NCBI GenBank assembly: GCA_050011535.1
Contig: JBEKIX010000104.1
Location: 1 to 10,416, forward strand
DNA: 10,416 nt
DNA from: JAFNAG01 sp050011535
Lineage (GTDB): Bacteria; Acidobacteriota; UBA6911
Direction of reading: 5' to 3'
Part shown: piece by piece, positions 1 through 7,303 of the stretch
Position numbering within the stretch: position 1 is the first letter of the stretch
Layout of the letters: every line of letters begins with the position of its first letter
Position numbers and translations under genes: made by a program
The notes under the pieces: model-generated
Seen by the model: the letters and a program-made list of their open reading frames with translations, nothing else
Database searches by the model: none
What the model was told of the DNA's origin: nothing

Positions 1-545
1 GCGTGGGCGTCTTCCGGGACACGCCGAAGCGGCTCGCATTTACCGCCGCGCAGGCAGTCGGCGAGCATGTGGAGGAGCATGAGCTGGCAGGTGTAGGTCT
101 TTGTGGCAGCGACGCTTTTTTCCGTTCCGGCGCGCGTGACCAGTGTTTCATGGGCTATCGCGGAAATACTGGAACGGGGATGGTTGGTGATCGCGAGAAC
201 TTGGGCGCCGCTCTTTCGGGCGTGTTCCAGCACGATATTGACATCGGAGGCTTCGCCGGACTGGCTGATGCCGATAACCAGGGAGTCGCGCAGCTTGAGA
301 CTACGGCGATAGAGGGTGTGCACGGACGGGGCGGAAAGTGATACCGGTATGCCGGTCCTGATTTCAAACAGATAACGTCCGAACAGGGCAGCGTTGTCAC
401 TGGTGCCGCGCGCGACGAGCACGATCAGCCGCAAATCACGCCGGTTCAGGAAAGAAGCCAGGCGCAGGATTTTCGGCCGTTCGGCCTGGAGCGTGCGCTC
501 CAAGGCCTCGGGCTGCTCCTCAATCTCACGAAGCATGATCGACAT
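1..545 (-). CDS. SIS-domain sugar-phosphate isomerase (GlmS isomerase-like), partial
   Basis: The minus-strand frame opens at ATG 545 (MSIMLREIEEQPEALERTL) and runs off the left edge after about 181 codons, so the C-terminal half is outside the window. Visible features are an N-terminal helix typical of stand-alone SIS proteins, then VLVARGTSDNAALFGRYLFE, the phosphosugar-binding segment VIGISQSGEASDVN, AITNHPRSS and the EKSVAATKTYTCQL segment. These match the isomerase half of glucosamine-6-phosphate synthase and the two-SIS-domain NagB-II/AgaS group of about 340 residues; no glutaminase domain precedes it. The likely role is cytoplasmic amino-sugar phosphate isomerisation or deamination. 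The exact substrate cannot be decided from half a protein. It is divergent from hflX, with a 126-bp spacer up to the probable hflX start. Confidence 0.85.
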   Translation of the reverse strand, partial: MSIMLREIEEQPEALERTLQAERPKILRLASFLNRRDLRLIVLVARGTSDNAALFGRYLFEIRTGIPVSLSAPSVHTLYRRSLKLRDSLVIGISQSGEASDVNIVLEHARKSGAQVLAITNHPRSSISAIAHETLVTRAGTEKSVAATKTYTCQLMLLHMLADCLRGGKCEPLRRVPEDAH

Positions 546-562
546 GGTGTTCACCAAAGGCG

Positions 563-592
563 ATCATGGGGAATATGTGACGCAATTGTCAA
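563..592 (-). promoter_or_regulatory. Candidate sigma70-type promoter for the SIS-domain gene
   Basis: On the minus strand a perfect TTGACA (592-587) is followed after 18 bases by CATGAT (568-563), which matches four of six bases of a -10 box. The box ends 17 bases before the ATG at 545, so the transcript would have a very short leader. The -35 is strong, the -10 is mediocre, and no conserved upstream element supports it. Confidence 0.3.
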
Positions 593-671
593 CCTCAAGA
601 TGCAGGAGACAAGTCTTGGCGTTTTCGAGTCTTTGGGTTAGTTTTTGGACGGACACTCTGAAATCAAATAG

Positions 672-799
672 GTGACAGCATCACACGAAACCGACGCAAG
701 CCAATCGAGACAGCAGATCGGGCTGAAAGAGCAGGCCTGATAGGGTGCTACTTCAACAGCCGGGGCCGGGCGCGGGCCGAGGAATCACTGGATGAGCTC
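672..799 (+). pseudogene. Frameshifted N-terminal segment of hflX
   Basis: Two frames share this stretch. The first starts at GTG 672, directly after a TAG, and ends IGLKEQA then TGA at 738-740. The second, continuous with hflX, reads LIGCYFNSRGRARAEESLDEL from CTG 737. HflX proteins typically have an ERALLVG-like segment followed by a spacer and an ESLEEL helix. Joining the frames with one extra C in the CC run at 736-737 would restore KEQALIGCYFN. This suggests a one-base deletion, either real or a sequencing error. A CTG or other non-canonical start in the downstream frame is the alternative. Confidence 0.5.
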
Positions 800-1999
800 G
801 TGGCGCTGGCGGAAGCCGCAGGCGCCGGAGTCGTCGAGCGCACCTTGCAGGAGCGCCTGAAGCCGGACCCGGCGTTTTTCATCGGAAGCGGGAAGGCGGA
901 GGAGTTGCACCTCGTCGCCGAGGCTGAACACCTCGACCTGATTATCTTCGACGACGAGTTGACGCCCGGTCAGCAACGCAACCTCGAGGCCAGGATCGGT
1001 TGCAAGGTTCTCGACCGCACACAGCTCATCCTCGACATTTTCGCGCGCCGGGCGCGCACGCGCGAAGGCCAGCTTCAGGTGGAGCTTGCCCAGCTGAATT
1101 ATCTGCTGCCTCGGCTTTCGGGCAAGGGCACGCTGCTTTCACGCCTGGGAGGCGGAATCGGGACCAGAGGCCCCGGCGAAACCAAACTGGAGATGGACCG
1201 GCGCCGCATCCGGAACCGGATTGCGCGTCTGCGGGAACAACTGGAAGAGGTGAGAAAATCCAGAAAACTCCAGCGCGCCCGGCGACAAGGAGTGCCGGTG
1301 CCGATCGTCGCCCTGGTAGGCTATACCAATGCCGGCAAGTCGACCCTGTTCAATGCCATCACTCATGCGGGCACCGAGGAAAGCAGCCGCCTCTTCGCCA
1401 CGCTCGATCCGCTCCTGCGCCGCGTAGTCCTACCCAACCGGCTCGAGATCGTGCTGTCCGACACGGTCGGTTTCGTGCGCAAACTTCCGCATGACATTGT
1501 CGCGGCCTTCCGCGCTACTCTGGAGGAAGTGCGGGAAGCGAACCTGCTGCTGCACGTCATCGACATCGGCAATGCCGACTGGCGGGAACAGGCACGGGCT
1601 GTGGAAGAGGTCCTGGCGCAGCTTGAGGTGACCAAGACTCCCACCATCGCGGTCTATAACAAGGCCGATCTGATACCCGCGGGACCGGCAGAATCCACGC
1701 CTGCATTGCCGGGACACCGGCCGGTTTTGCTTTCGGCGAGGACCGGCGACGGGCTCATGACGTTGGTAAGGGAGATCACGCAGGAACTCGAGTCATTCGC
1801 GATGGAAGTGGAACTCAAGATTCCATATACCAACGCGGGCGTACTCTCACGCCTTCATGACCAGGGCCGGATTCTCGCCGAGGCATATGAGAGCGACGGC
1901 ATCCGCGTCAGCGTGGTGGTCCCGAATTCCGCGGTCCGCGGCTTGCGCAAGTTTCTCCTTCCAGGGCCGCAGAAGCCGCCTCCTCCTGGAGATTCTTAG
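800..1999 (+). CDS. hflX: GTPase HflX (ribosome-associated)
   Basis: HflX is a translation-factor-class GTPase that binds the 50S subunit and splits stalled or hibernating ribosomes. The 399 residues counted from GTG 800 contain the N-terminal HflX domain, the family signature GGGIGTRGPGETKLE (about 117-131), a coiled region (135-165) and the G domain: G1 GYTNAGKST (174-182), ATLDP switch I (200-204), G3 DTVGF (221-225), G4 NKAD (287-290) and G5 SARTG (312-316). The true N-terminus lies upstream. The same frame reads AERAGLIGCYFNSRGRARAEESLDEL from 722 to 799, and the last part is typical HflX sequence. That stretch has no ATG, GTG or TTG. GTG 672 in the neighbouring frame gives VTASHETDASQSRQQIGLKEQA and stops at 738. 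One extra C near 737 would join the two into a normal N-terminus. I give GTG 800 as the first canonical in-frame start, but it removes conserved sequence. The gene is convergent with hpnB. Confidence 0.93.
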   Translation: MALAEAAGAGVVERTLQERLKPDPAFFIGSGKAEELHLVAEAEHLDLIIFDDELTPGQQRNLEARIGCKVLDRTQLILDIFARRARTREGQLQVELAQLNYLLPRLSGKGTLLSRLGGGIGTRGPGETKLEMDRRRIRNRIARLREQLEEVRKSRKLQRARRQGVPVPIVALVGYTNAGKSTLFNAITHAGTEESSRLFATLDPLLRRVVLPNRLEIVLSDTVGFVRKLPHDIVAAFRATLEEVREANLLLHVIDIGNADWREQARAVEEVLAQLEVTKTPTIAVYNKADLIPAGPAESTPALPGHRPVLLSARTGDGLMTLVREITQELESFAMEVELKIPYTNAGVLSRLHDQGRILAEAYESDGIRVSVVVPNSAVRGLRKFLLPGPQKPPPPGDS

Positions 2000-2063
2000 G
2001 GTTTTTGAGTCTTCGAGGTTTGTCTTGCCTTTTGATCATGCGATCCGAATCTCAGACTCTGAT

Positions 2064-3251
2064 TCAGGGACGGGCCCTGCCTTTCCACATGCCTCCTTTT
2101 CCCTGCCAGTGCCGGCGGGCGGAGTCGAGGGTCATAATGGTAAACAGGAATGCCGCCGCGGGCAGAAAGAGCGACGCGAGACTCGCTTGGCCGTATAAAC
2201 GCATCATGGGACGATAGACAGACGCCATCAAGATCCACGTCGCTCCGCCGGCCAGCGCGCAAGCATAATGACTGGAAGCACAGCCCCACGCCAGTGCCGC
2301 CACGGGCACGAAGTAGAGAAGCATCATGACCGCAGAGGTGGCGGCAAGCTGGATCGGTGAGTGTCGCAGCTGCGTGTAGGCGCTGCGGGCCACCATGCGC
2401 CAGATGTCCGCGAGGCCATATCCGCGGATGCACAGGGACCGGCCGGTCAGGCCGAGCCAGATCGGCCCGTTCTTCTTGATGAGGCGCGCGAGCGCGCAGT
2501 CATCGATCAGCTCTCCGCGAATGGCAGTCAGACCGCCTGCTCCACGAAGCGATGGTGCGCGCACCAGCATGCTGCCGCCGGCGGCCGCGGCGATGCGCCG
2601 CCGCGGGTCGTTCACCAACCGGAAAGGATAGAGCTTTTGGAAGAAGAAGATGAATGCCGGGATCAGCAGGCGTTCCCATGGGCTCGTGCAGTGCAGCCGT
2701 ACCATGGTGGATACCAGATCCAGATTGCCGGTCTCGGCTTTCGAGACCAGATCCCTCAGAATCCCGGAATCATGTTCGATATCCGCATCGGTAAACCAGA
2801 TGTAGCGCGCATCCGGCACCAATCTATTCGCCCGCTCCGCTCCCTGCGTCAGCGCCCACAGCTTGCCGGTCCAGGCTGGCGGCGGCTCGCCGGCAATGAT
2901 CTCCACCCTGGGACCGTTTCCGGAAGCCACGCCACGGGCGAGCTCAGCGGTTGCGTCGAGGCTCTTGTCATCAACCAGGATGATGGCGAACCTGCCGGAA
3001 TATTGTTGTCGTCGAAGTGAGCCGAGCGAACGCGATATAACTTCCGCCTCGTCGCGTGCGGCGACAACGGCGACCACCGGAGGCCACTCCCCGGTATTCA
3101 CGGAGGGCGGCAGGAATGGGCCCAACCTCCAGAAGAAGCCCCTCCCGCAAATCAGGTATAGCCATAACGCAAGGGCCAGGAGCGACAATGTAAGCAGCAC
3201 AGCCGCTAAGACTATCAAATCCCTGAACGCGCTGTATCTGTAAAACAACAA
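2064..3251 (-). CDS. hpnB: Hopanoid-associated glycosyltransferase HpnB (GT2 family)
   Basis: This is a 395-residue membrane-anchored family-2 glycosyltransferase. An N-terminal membrane helix (12-35) is followed by GRGFFWR, the GT-A fold opening VVAVVAARDEAEVI (about 59-72), VDDKSLDAT (93-101) and the metal-binding DADIEH (155-160). Also present are the HpnB-like PWERLLIPAFIFFFQKLYPF (191-210), AAAAGGSMLVR (221-231) and IDDCALA (249-255), which holds the general-base acidic pair, and RMVARSAYTQLRHSP (285-299). Two or three C-terminal membrane helices follow (303-325, 330-348, 359-378). HpnB is linked to hopanoid biosynthesis clusters; its acceptor is not firmly established. No squalene-hopene cyclase or other hpn gene is visible here. 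The start is TTG at 3251 or 3248, because a TAA at 3257-3255 closes the frame and no ATG lies nearby; AAGG at 3257-3254 could serve TTG 3248 as ribosome-binding site. Confidence 0.9.
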   Translation of the reverse strand: MLFYRYSAFRDLIVLAAVLLTLSLLALALWLYLICGRGFFWRLGPFLPPSVNTGEWPPVVAVVAARDEAEVISRSLGSLRRQQYSGRFAIILVDDKSLDATAELARGVASGNGPRVEIIAGEPPPAWTGKLWALTQGAERANRLVPDARYIWFTDADIEHDSGILRDLVSKAETGNLDLVSTMVRLHCTSPWERLLIPAFIFFFQKLYPFRLVNDPRRRIAAAAGGSMLVRAPSLRGAGGLTAIRGELIDDCALARLIKKNGPIWLGLTGRSLCIRGYGLADIWRMVARSAYTQLRHSPIQLAATSAVMMLLYFVPVAALAWGCASSHYACALAGGATWILMASVYRPMMRLYGQASLASLFLPAAAFLFTIMTLDSARRHWQGKGGMWKGRARP

Positions 3252-3268
3252 ACCTTAAGCCACTCCCA

Positions 3269-3513
3269 CGTGGACTTAGACCTGGACCTGGACTTAGACC
3301 TGGACATTTCTGTACTCGGCACATTTTCGAAGGCATCCCAGCGGTTGAGAGAAGGAGTTGGTTGACTTCCTCGGCGCAGAGCTTATCGATGAGCATCAAA
3401 GCCCTGCAAGCGGCAAGAAACAGATGGGGAAGCTTGGCAAACGTCAAGCTCGCGAAAGTTCAAGTCCGGAAAGATAGTCCAGGGCTAGGTCCACGTCTAG
3501 GTCCAAGTCCACG
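3269..3513. repeat. 245-bp inverted-repeat element (IVS/MITE-like)
   Basis: Two 37-bp arms, 3269-3305 and 3477-3513, are inverted copies of each other with 32 of 37 positions matching by hand alignment. The left arm is built of hexamer-like units (GGACTTAGACCT twice, separated by GGACCT). The 171 bp between the arms hold degraded four-helix-bundle coding sequence. Long terminal inverted repeats around a four-helix-bundle (S23/IVP) reading frame is the layout of the 23S rRNA intervening sequences, but this copy sits in intergenic DNA just upstream of hpnB. A part copy of the right end lies at 4507-4580. Confidence 0.75.
3306..3470 (-). pseudogene. Remnant of a four-helix-bundle (S23/IVP-like) protein gene
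   Basis: From 3469 on the minus strand the frame reads PDLNFRELDVCQASPS, close to the FRELxVWQxA opening of four-helix-bundle proteins of the 23S intervening-sequence family, and it stops at TAA after DAHR. In another frame of the same strand, LCAEEVNQLLLSTAG resembles the last helix of that family. The normal protein is about 120 residues, so this copy is internally deleted and frameshifted. Its position inside the 37-bp inverted repeats supports the assignment. The protein family is recognised from short motifs only. Confidence 0.5.
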
Positions 3514-3603
3514 TTTGGCAGCGATCGTATGTTAGCCCTTGTGGGCTGGCGCTCTGGGCTCTCCTGAAGATGTCTTCCAGGCTTGTTCAACTAGGCACCA
3601 TTC

Positions 3604-3640
3604 GGGACAGACCCCGTTCGAGGCAACGGGGATCTGCCTC
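3604..3640. repeat. REP-like palindrome downstream of the CinA-type gene
   Basis: The arm GGGACAGACCCCGTT (3604-3618), a 6-base loop, and AACGGGGATCTGCCTC (3625-3640) form a hairpin whose inner seven pairs (CCCCGTT/AACGGGG) are perfect. The outer part pairs with one bulged A and two mismatches. It lies just past the stop of the minus-strand CinA-type gene, so it could act in transcript 3'-end formation, but no T-run follows on either strand. The layout resembles REP palindromes mobilised by REP-associated tyrosine transposases; no such transposase is present here. Confidence 0.45.
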
Positions 3641-3661
3641 TGTGCGCACTTATCCCATCGG

Positions 3662-4399
3662 CTACTCCGTGCGGACGATGCTCGAAGGGTGCAGGAGCTT
3701 GATCAAGAGCGATTTTGCGCGCTCGACGGCCTCAGGCTCCACGCCTTCCACGGTGATTTTAACGCGATAGTATCCGCTCTCGAAATTCGGGTAGGAGCCG
3801 ATGGCAATGCCGGGATTCAAGGTTGCGGCGTGATTCAAACGGGAAGCAATGTCGAACTCGTCTTCGCGCGTGAAGATCACGCTGGTGTGAAACGGGATCG
3901 ATCGAAAACGCTCGCGGATCACCGCGAACTTGGCTCGAAAAATCTCTGGCACGCCCGGCAGAATGTAAACATTGCCCGCCGCAAGCACCGGCCAGCGAGT
4001 GGATGACGAATAAATCAGCTCGGAACCCTCCGGCGCGTCAGCCATGCGCAAACGGGCTTCATCAGTGCTGCGGCCGAAGTATTCGCAAATCACCGCCACC
4101 AGCTCGGGATTGCGCACAACCGCCCTGCCCAGCGCGCGAGCCACCCCCTCGATCGTCACATCATCGTGAGTAGGACCGACCCCGCCTGAGGTGAAGACGA
4201 AATCGAATCTCGCCGCGCAGTCCCTGACGGTATCGACAATGGCTGCCACATCGTCCTGGATTATGACGACGCGGCGCAGCGTTATTCCCAGGCTATGCAG
4301 TTCCTTTATCAAAAACCTAGCGTTTTCGTCTTCGGTTTTACCTGTGAGGATCTCGTTTCCGATGATCACCACGGCGGCCGTCTTATCACGCATGCCCAT
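3662..4399 (-). CDS. CinA-type molybdopterin-binding domain protein (COG1058-like)
   Basis: This 245-residue protein is a single MoCF-biosynthesis/CinA N-terminal domain. It shows VVIIGNEILTGKTEDENARFL (10-30), the nucleotide-binding TSGGVGPTHDDVT (70-82), a helical segment with EARLRMADAPEGSEL (114-128) and YILPGVPEIFRAKF (145-158). The last 75 residues carry a ferredoxin-like extension (FESGYYRVKITVEGVEPE). The C-terminal NMN-deamidase half of full CinA (about 410 residues) is absent, as in many stand-alone members. Such proteins are annotated as competence/damage-inducible protein A or ADP-ribose/nucleotide pyrophosphatase-like. The activity of this one cannot be told from sequence. The start could be ATG 4399 or ATG 4393, both before the conserved AVVIIGNE. 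The gene is bracketed by copies of the inverted-repeat element. Confidence 0.88.
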   Translation of the reverse strand: MGMRDKTAAVVIIGNEILTGKTEDENARFLIKELHSLGITLRRVVIIQDDVAAIVDTVRDCAARFDFVFTSGGVGPTHDDVTIEGVARALGRAVVRNPELVAVICEYFGRSTDEARLRMADAPEGSELIYSSSTRWPVLAAGNVYILPGVPEIFRAKFAVIRERFRSIPFHTSVIFTREDEFDIASRLNHAATLNPGIAIGSYPNFESGYYRVKITVEGVEPEAVERAKSLLIKLLHPSSIVRTE

Positions 4400-4506
4400 T
4401 ATCTTAAGCGCATCGAGCGGCCTGCCGCAACCTTAGCTGCTTCGAAAATAGCTGGCGGTCGGAGCCCTGGCGAAATCGCGGACACTCAAGAAATGGACAG
4501 CGACCC

Positions 4507-4580
4507 GGCAAATGTCAAGCTCGCAAAAGTCGATGTCCTGGGGGGTAGTCCAAATCCACGTCGAGGTCGAGGTCCAAGCG
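4507..4580. repeat. Second, partial copy of the inverted-repeat element (right end)
   Basis: Bases 4507-4530 match 3436-3459 of the first copy at 22 of 24 positions. They are followed at the same distance by a GTCC-rich arm (GGTCGAGGTCCAAG, 4565-4578) that resembles the first copy's right arm in a shifted register. On the minus strand the frame reads DIDFCELDICR, a decayed form of the FRELDVxQ motif. No left arm is visible between 4400 and 4500, so the copy is truncated. It occupies the gap between the divergent CinA-type and SGNH genes. I see no confident promoter in the rest of that gap. Confidence 0.6.
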
Positions 4581-4725
4581 TGTGTTCTACGAGCTTGGGA
4601 GGACGCGGGGTTATATCCACATTGAATCCGCGAAAGAGAGGTTTCAATCGCGGTGGTGACGTAAAATGGTAGTTGCCTGGATTGCCAGATCGGAAAACCG
4701 GCAGTTTCGGCATGAGGCACTGACC

Positions 4726-5970
4726 ATGACCATTCGCCACAGAAGGTATTTCGGACTTATATTTGCCGCTTTCGTTCTAGCGTTTGCCCTTAAGCTAGAT
4801 TCCCAGGAAAAACCTCGCCACCTTCGCGTTTTGTTTATCGGAAACAGCTATACCTATTTCAACAATTTGCCGGAGATTTTCAGGAAGCTTGCCCAGGCCG
4901 GGAACCAGGGTGACGTGGGGATCGGAATGATCGCACCGGGCGGGTGGCGGCTAAAAGACCACTGGGAAAAAGGCGACGCTCTTGAAGTCTTGCATCAAAG
5001 CAAGTGGAACATAGTGGTATTGCAAGAGCAAAGCACTCTCGGCGTGAACTACTACGTGGACGGCAGGATCCGGATTGCCGGCGACCAGATTTTCAGGCCT
5101 TACGCGGAACAATGGATTTCAGAGGTCCGAAGCGCAGGCGCGACTCCAATTCTGTATTTGACATGGGCGCGCGAGGCGACTCCAGAGGATCAGGCCGCTC
5201 TGAACTATGTGTATATGCGCGCGGCTAAGGATTTCCGATCACAGGTGGCGCCTGTCGGAATCGCCTGGGAGCGGCTGCGAAAAGAACAGCCTTCGCTGGA
5301 ACTTTTCTATGCGGATGGATCGCATCCTTCGCCTGCCGGCAGTTATGTTGCCGCATGCACTTTTTATGCGGCGATTTTTCATCAGAGCCCGGTGGGGCTG
5401 CCGGGGACGATCAGTGGCATCCCCGTCAATCTCCAAACGGCAAAGGCAGAATCGAGTATCAATGCGGTGCTGGTCGATTTGCCGCCGGAGCTGGCGCATG
5501 CGATTCAGCAAGCGGCCTGGGAAGCTTGGCAGGAGATCGATAAAGCCGGAGGACATCTGAATCTCGCTCCAGTGCCAGTGCCGGCGTTGCCTCCCCTTAT
5601 GGGAGGCGATCCTCTTGCGGCAGCAGAACTCGAAGGGACTTGGTCCGGCGACCTCAAATTCTATCCGCCGCCATTCCTCCCGACGCAGATGGAGTTGACG
5701 CTCCATCGGGAAGGCAACCGTTGGAAAGCACATCTGGCGCTCATGTTTCATTCGAGCGAACAGCCGGACCAATCGCTCGACCTGAGTAATTGCCGGGTTG
5801 ACACGCAACAGTTGAGTTTTACCGATCCTAAAGCTCCGCAGAAACTGAGTATCCGCTTCAGGGGTGTGAAGGGCGGGCCGGGCGAATTGCGAGGGCAAGC
5901 GGAGGCGCGCTCGGCGACTCCGGACTCCACGGTTCGCCTGTTGGGCACCTGGCAATTGCGCAAGAAATAG
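4726..5970 (+). CDS. Secreted SGNH/GDSL-like hydrolase with C-terminal beta domain
   Basis: I chose ATG 4726 because it follows a GAGG ribosome-binding site (4714-4717) and begins a signal peptide, MTIRHRRYFGLIFAAFVLAF, with two to three arginines then a hydrophobic core; the open frame upstream to 4666 has no such features. The 414-residue product has block I LFIGNSYTYFNNLP (36-49, nucleophile Ser41 in GNSYT), a Gly block (APGGW, 70-74), VVLQEQS (97-103) and block V DGSHPS (197-202) with Asp197 and His200 as the catalytic pair. This arrangement fits the DUF4886-like branch of SGNH hydrolases. From about residue 295 a separate domain (ELEGTWSGDLKFY to GTWQLRK) looks like a beta-rich carbohydrate- or lipid-binding module. 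It probably acts as an exported esterase or deacetylase; the substrate is unknown. Downstream is a run of overlapping GC-rich palindromes (5970-6000). Confidence 0.8.
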   Translation: MTIRHRRYFGLIFAAFVLAFALKLDSQEKPRHLRVLFIGNSYTYFNNLPEIFRKLAQAGNQGDVGIGMIAPGGWRLKDHWEKGDALEVLHQSKWNIVVLQEQSTLGVNYYVDGRIRIAGDQIFRPYAEQWISEVRSAGATPILYLTWAREATPEDQAALNYVYMRAAKDFRSQVAPVGIAWERLRKEQPSLELFYADGSHPSPAGSYVAACTFYAAIFHQSPVGLPGTISGIPVNLQTAKAESSINAVLVDLPPELAHAIQQAAWEAWQEIDKAGGHLNLAPVPVPALPPLMGGDPLAAAELEGTWSGDLKFYPPPFLPTQMELTLHREGNRWKAHLALMFHSSEQPDQSLDLSNCRVDTQQLSFTDPKAPQKLSIRFRGVKGGPGELRGQAEARSATPDSTVRLLGTWQLRKK

Positions 5971-6000
5971 CGCCTTCTTGGCGCCCGGCGCTTAGGCGCC
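5969..6000. repeat. GC-rich overlapping palindromes after the SGNH gene
   Basis: AGCGCC (5969-5974), GGCGCC (5980-5985), GGCGCT (5987-5992) and GGCGCC (5995-6000) can pair in several alternative ways, starting within the stop codon. No T-tract follows, so it is a poor intrinsic terminator. The remaining bases to 6153 show no gene. Confidence 0.3.
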
Positions 6001-6153
6001 GCTTGGTGGGAGAGAGTCGGCTTTTGAGAGGCAGCAGGCCCGGCGATTTGCTTCGTGAGGTCAACTATTGAGAATCGCAAGATACAGTGACAAACACCGC
6101 GCATGGATCAAGTCTGCGGCCCAAGGGGCAATCGTCACAATAATAGGCGAGAC

Positions 6154-7303
6154 TCAATAGTATTGCCGGGGCGGATCAATTATGGGATTGAGGGCCATCC
6201 AGCAGATCAGATGGATCTCATTGACTTCAATAGGCGGGAGTGGGTCAGGGGCGCGAAATGGCTCGGCCCCGATGCGCTCAACCTCCTCAATCAGGAAGCG
6301 GGCCTTCTCAGTAACCACCGGGAAATCGCGCTCCCATGCTAGACGCAGCAGGTTTTCCTCGCGGCGGGACCAGGGGGCTTCGATTGCATCCAGACAGCGA
6401 TGCAGGCGACTCTGTTCGACATCGGTCGGAGGATGCTCGCGCAGAAATGCCGCCACATCACGATTAAGTTTCCGGACCTTAGGTTGCAGGTTTGCCGGAT
6501 CGGTCTCGAAGGTCCAGGCGTCGAGGATGCTTTGGCGCGCCCTTTCCCAGGCTCCGTACGCGGCCAGCGCCATTTTGGGACTCAGCACGCGCGGCGTTTC
6601 CTCGCTGCATTCGAGCAGACGCAGGCAGGTTCCCAGTTCACCGACAATCTCTCCATTGGATTCCAACGGCACAAAGCGGAGGTAGATGCGCTCGCCCACC
6701 GTGGCGCAAAAGATGTGCCCCGCCCGATCGCCCGTTGCCATGCCCGATCCGGCGCGCCAGGGGAGGTTGCGGATCGCCTGCTCGTGCCTGGCCAGCGCCC
6801 GCCGCAGCTCCTGGCGGTACTCCTCGCCGGTCTGTGCGGCGCCCTCGGTTCCTCCCGCCTCATAGATCGACGCATCTGCGCGGTGGAGTTTTTCGATCTC
6901 CTCGCGAGTCTCCGCAAACGACTGCCCTCCGGTCGCCCCGCTCTCAATGGGCGCCTCCTCCATTCCAACGGAGGCCGCCGCCTGGGCCAGCTTGCGGCGC
7001 ACCCGGCTCTCGAGTTTCAGGAGCGCGTCGAGCTGCGCATCGGGGAAAAAGGTCCGCAGAAAAACCTCTGAATGCGGGCTCCCAATCCGATCCACACGGC
7101 CGTGCCGCTGGACCAGGCGCATCGGATTCCAAGGGAGATCGTAGTTAATCACATTGCAGCACTGTTGGAGGTTCATTCCTTCCGCCAAAACGTCGGTGCA
7201 CAGGAGCAGATCGAAGCGATCCTCCGTATCGGGGGGCAGGGCTCCGGTGAAAATCGGCGCGAAACCATGCAGCGCCTTTTCTCGCGGGACTCCGCCGAGT
7301 CTG
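6154..7303 (-). pseudogene. SNF2/RapA-like helicase, C-terminal fragment
   Basis: On the minus strand the recognisable frame begins RLGGVPREKALHGFAPIFTG near 7303 and runs through DTEDRFDLLLCTDVLAEGMN (helicase motif V region), INYDLPWNPMRLVQ and RHGRVDRIGS (motif VI with its arginine fingers) to a TGA at 6156. A C-terminal extension of about 300 residues follows, with charged helical stretches. Full-length SNF2-type proteins carry a RecA1 domain with Walker A and B; none of it is present. Reading upstream, the frame enters the palindromic repeat at 7303-7385 and meets TAA at 7332-7330. An open frame can start at TTG 7188, but it would lack motifs I to IV. Such helicases occur both as general RNA-polymerase recyclers and in defence islands such as DISARM; the fragment does not decide between them. 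Confidence 0.8.

Noticed and set aside
2000..2063. Terminator between the convergent hflX and hpnB genes
   Set aside because: Only a 5-bp GAATC/GATTC stem is present, without a T-run placed to act as an intrinsic terminator.
2361..3020. Long plus-strand open frame opposite hpnB
   Set aside because: Antisense shadow; the hpnB frame is strongly conserved.
2971..3447. Minus-strand 158-residue open frame over the hpnB start and the repeat
   Set aside because: It spans the inverted repeat and overlaps hpnB out of frame; only its first part reflects the four-helix-bundle remnant.
4621..4660. GTTTCAATCGCGG resembling a CRISPR repeat end
   Set aside because: Only one occurrence, no spaced copies and no cas gene; it forms just a small local hairpin.
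5239..5955. Long minus-strand open frame opposite the SGNH gene
   Set aside because: It is rich in Arg and Pro with no recognisable motif, as expected for an antisense shadow.
6400..7148. Plus-strand open frames opposite the helicase fragment
   Set aside because: They are antisense shadows in GC-rich DNA; the minus-strand frame has clear helicase motifs.
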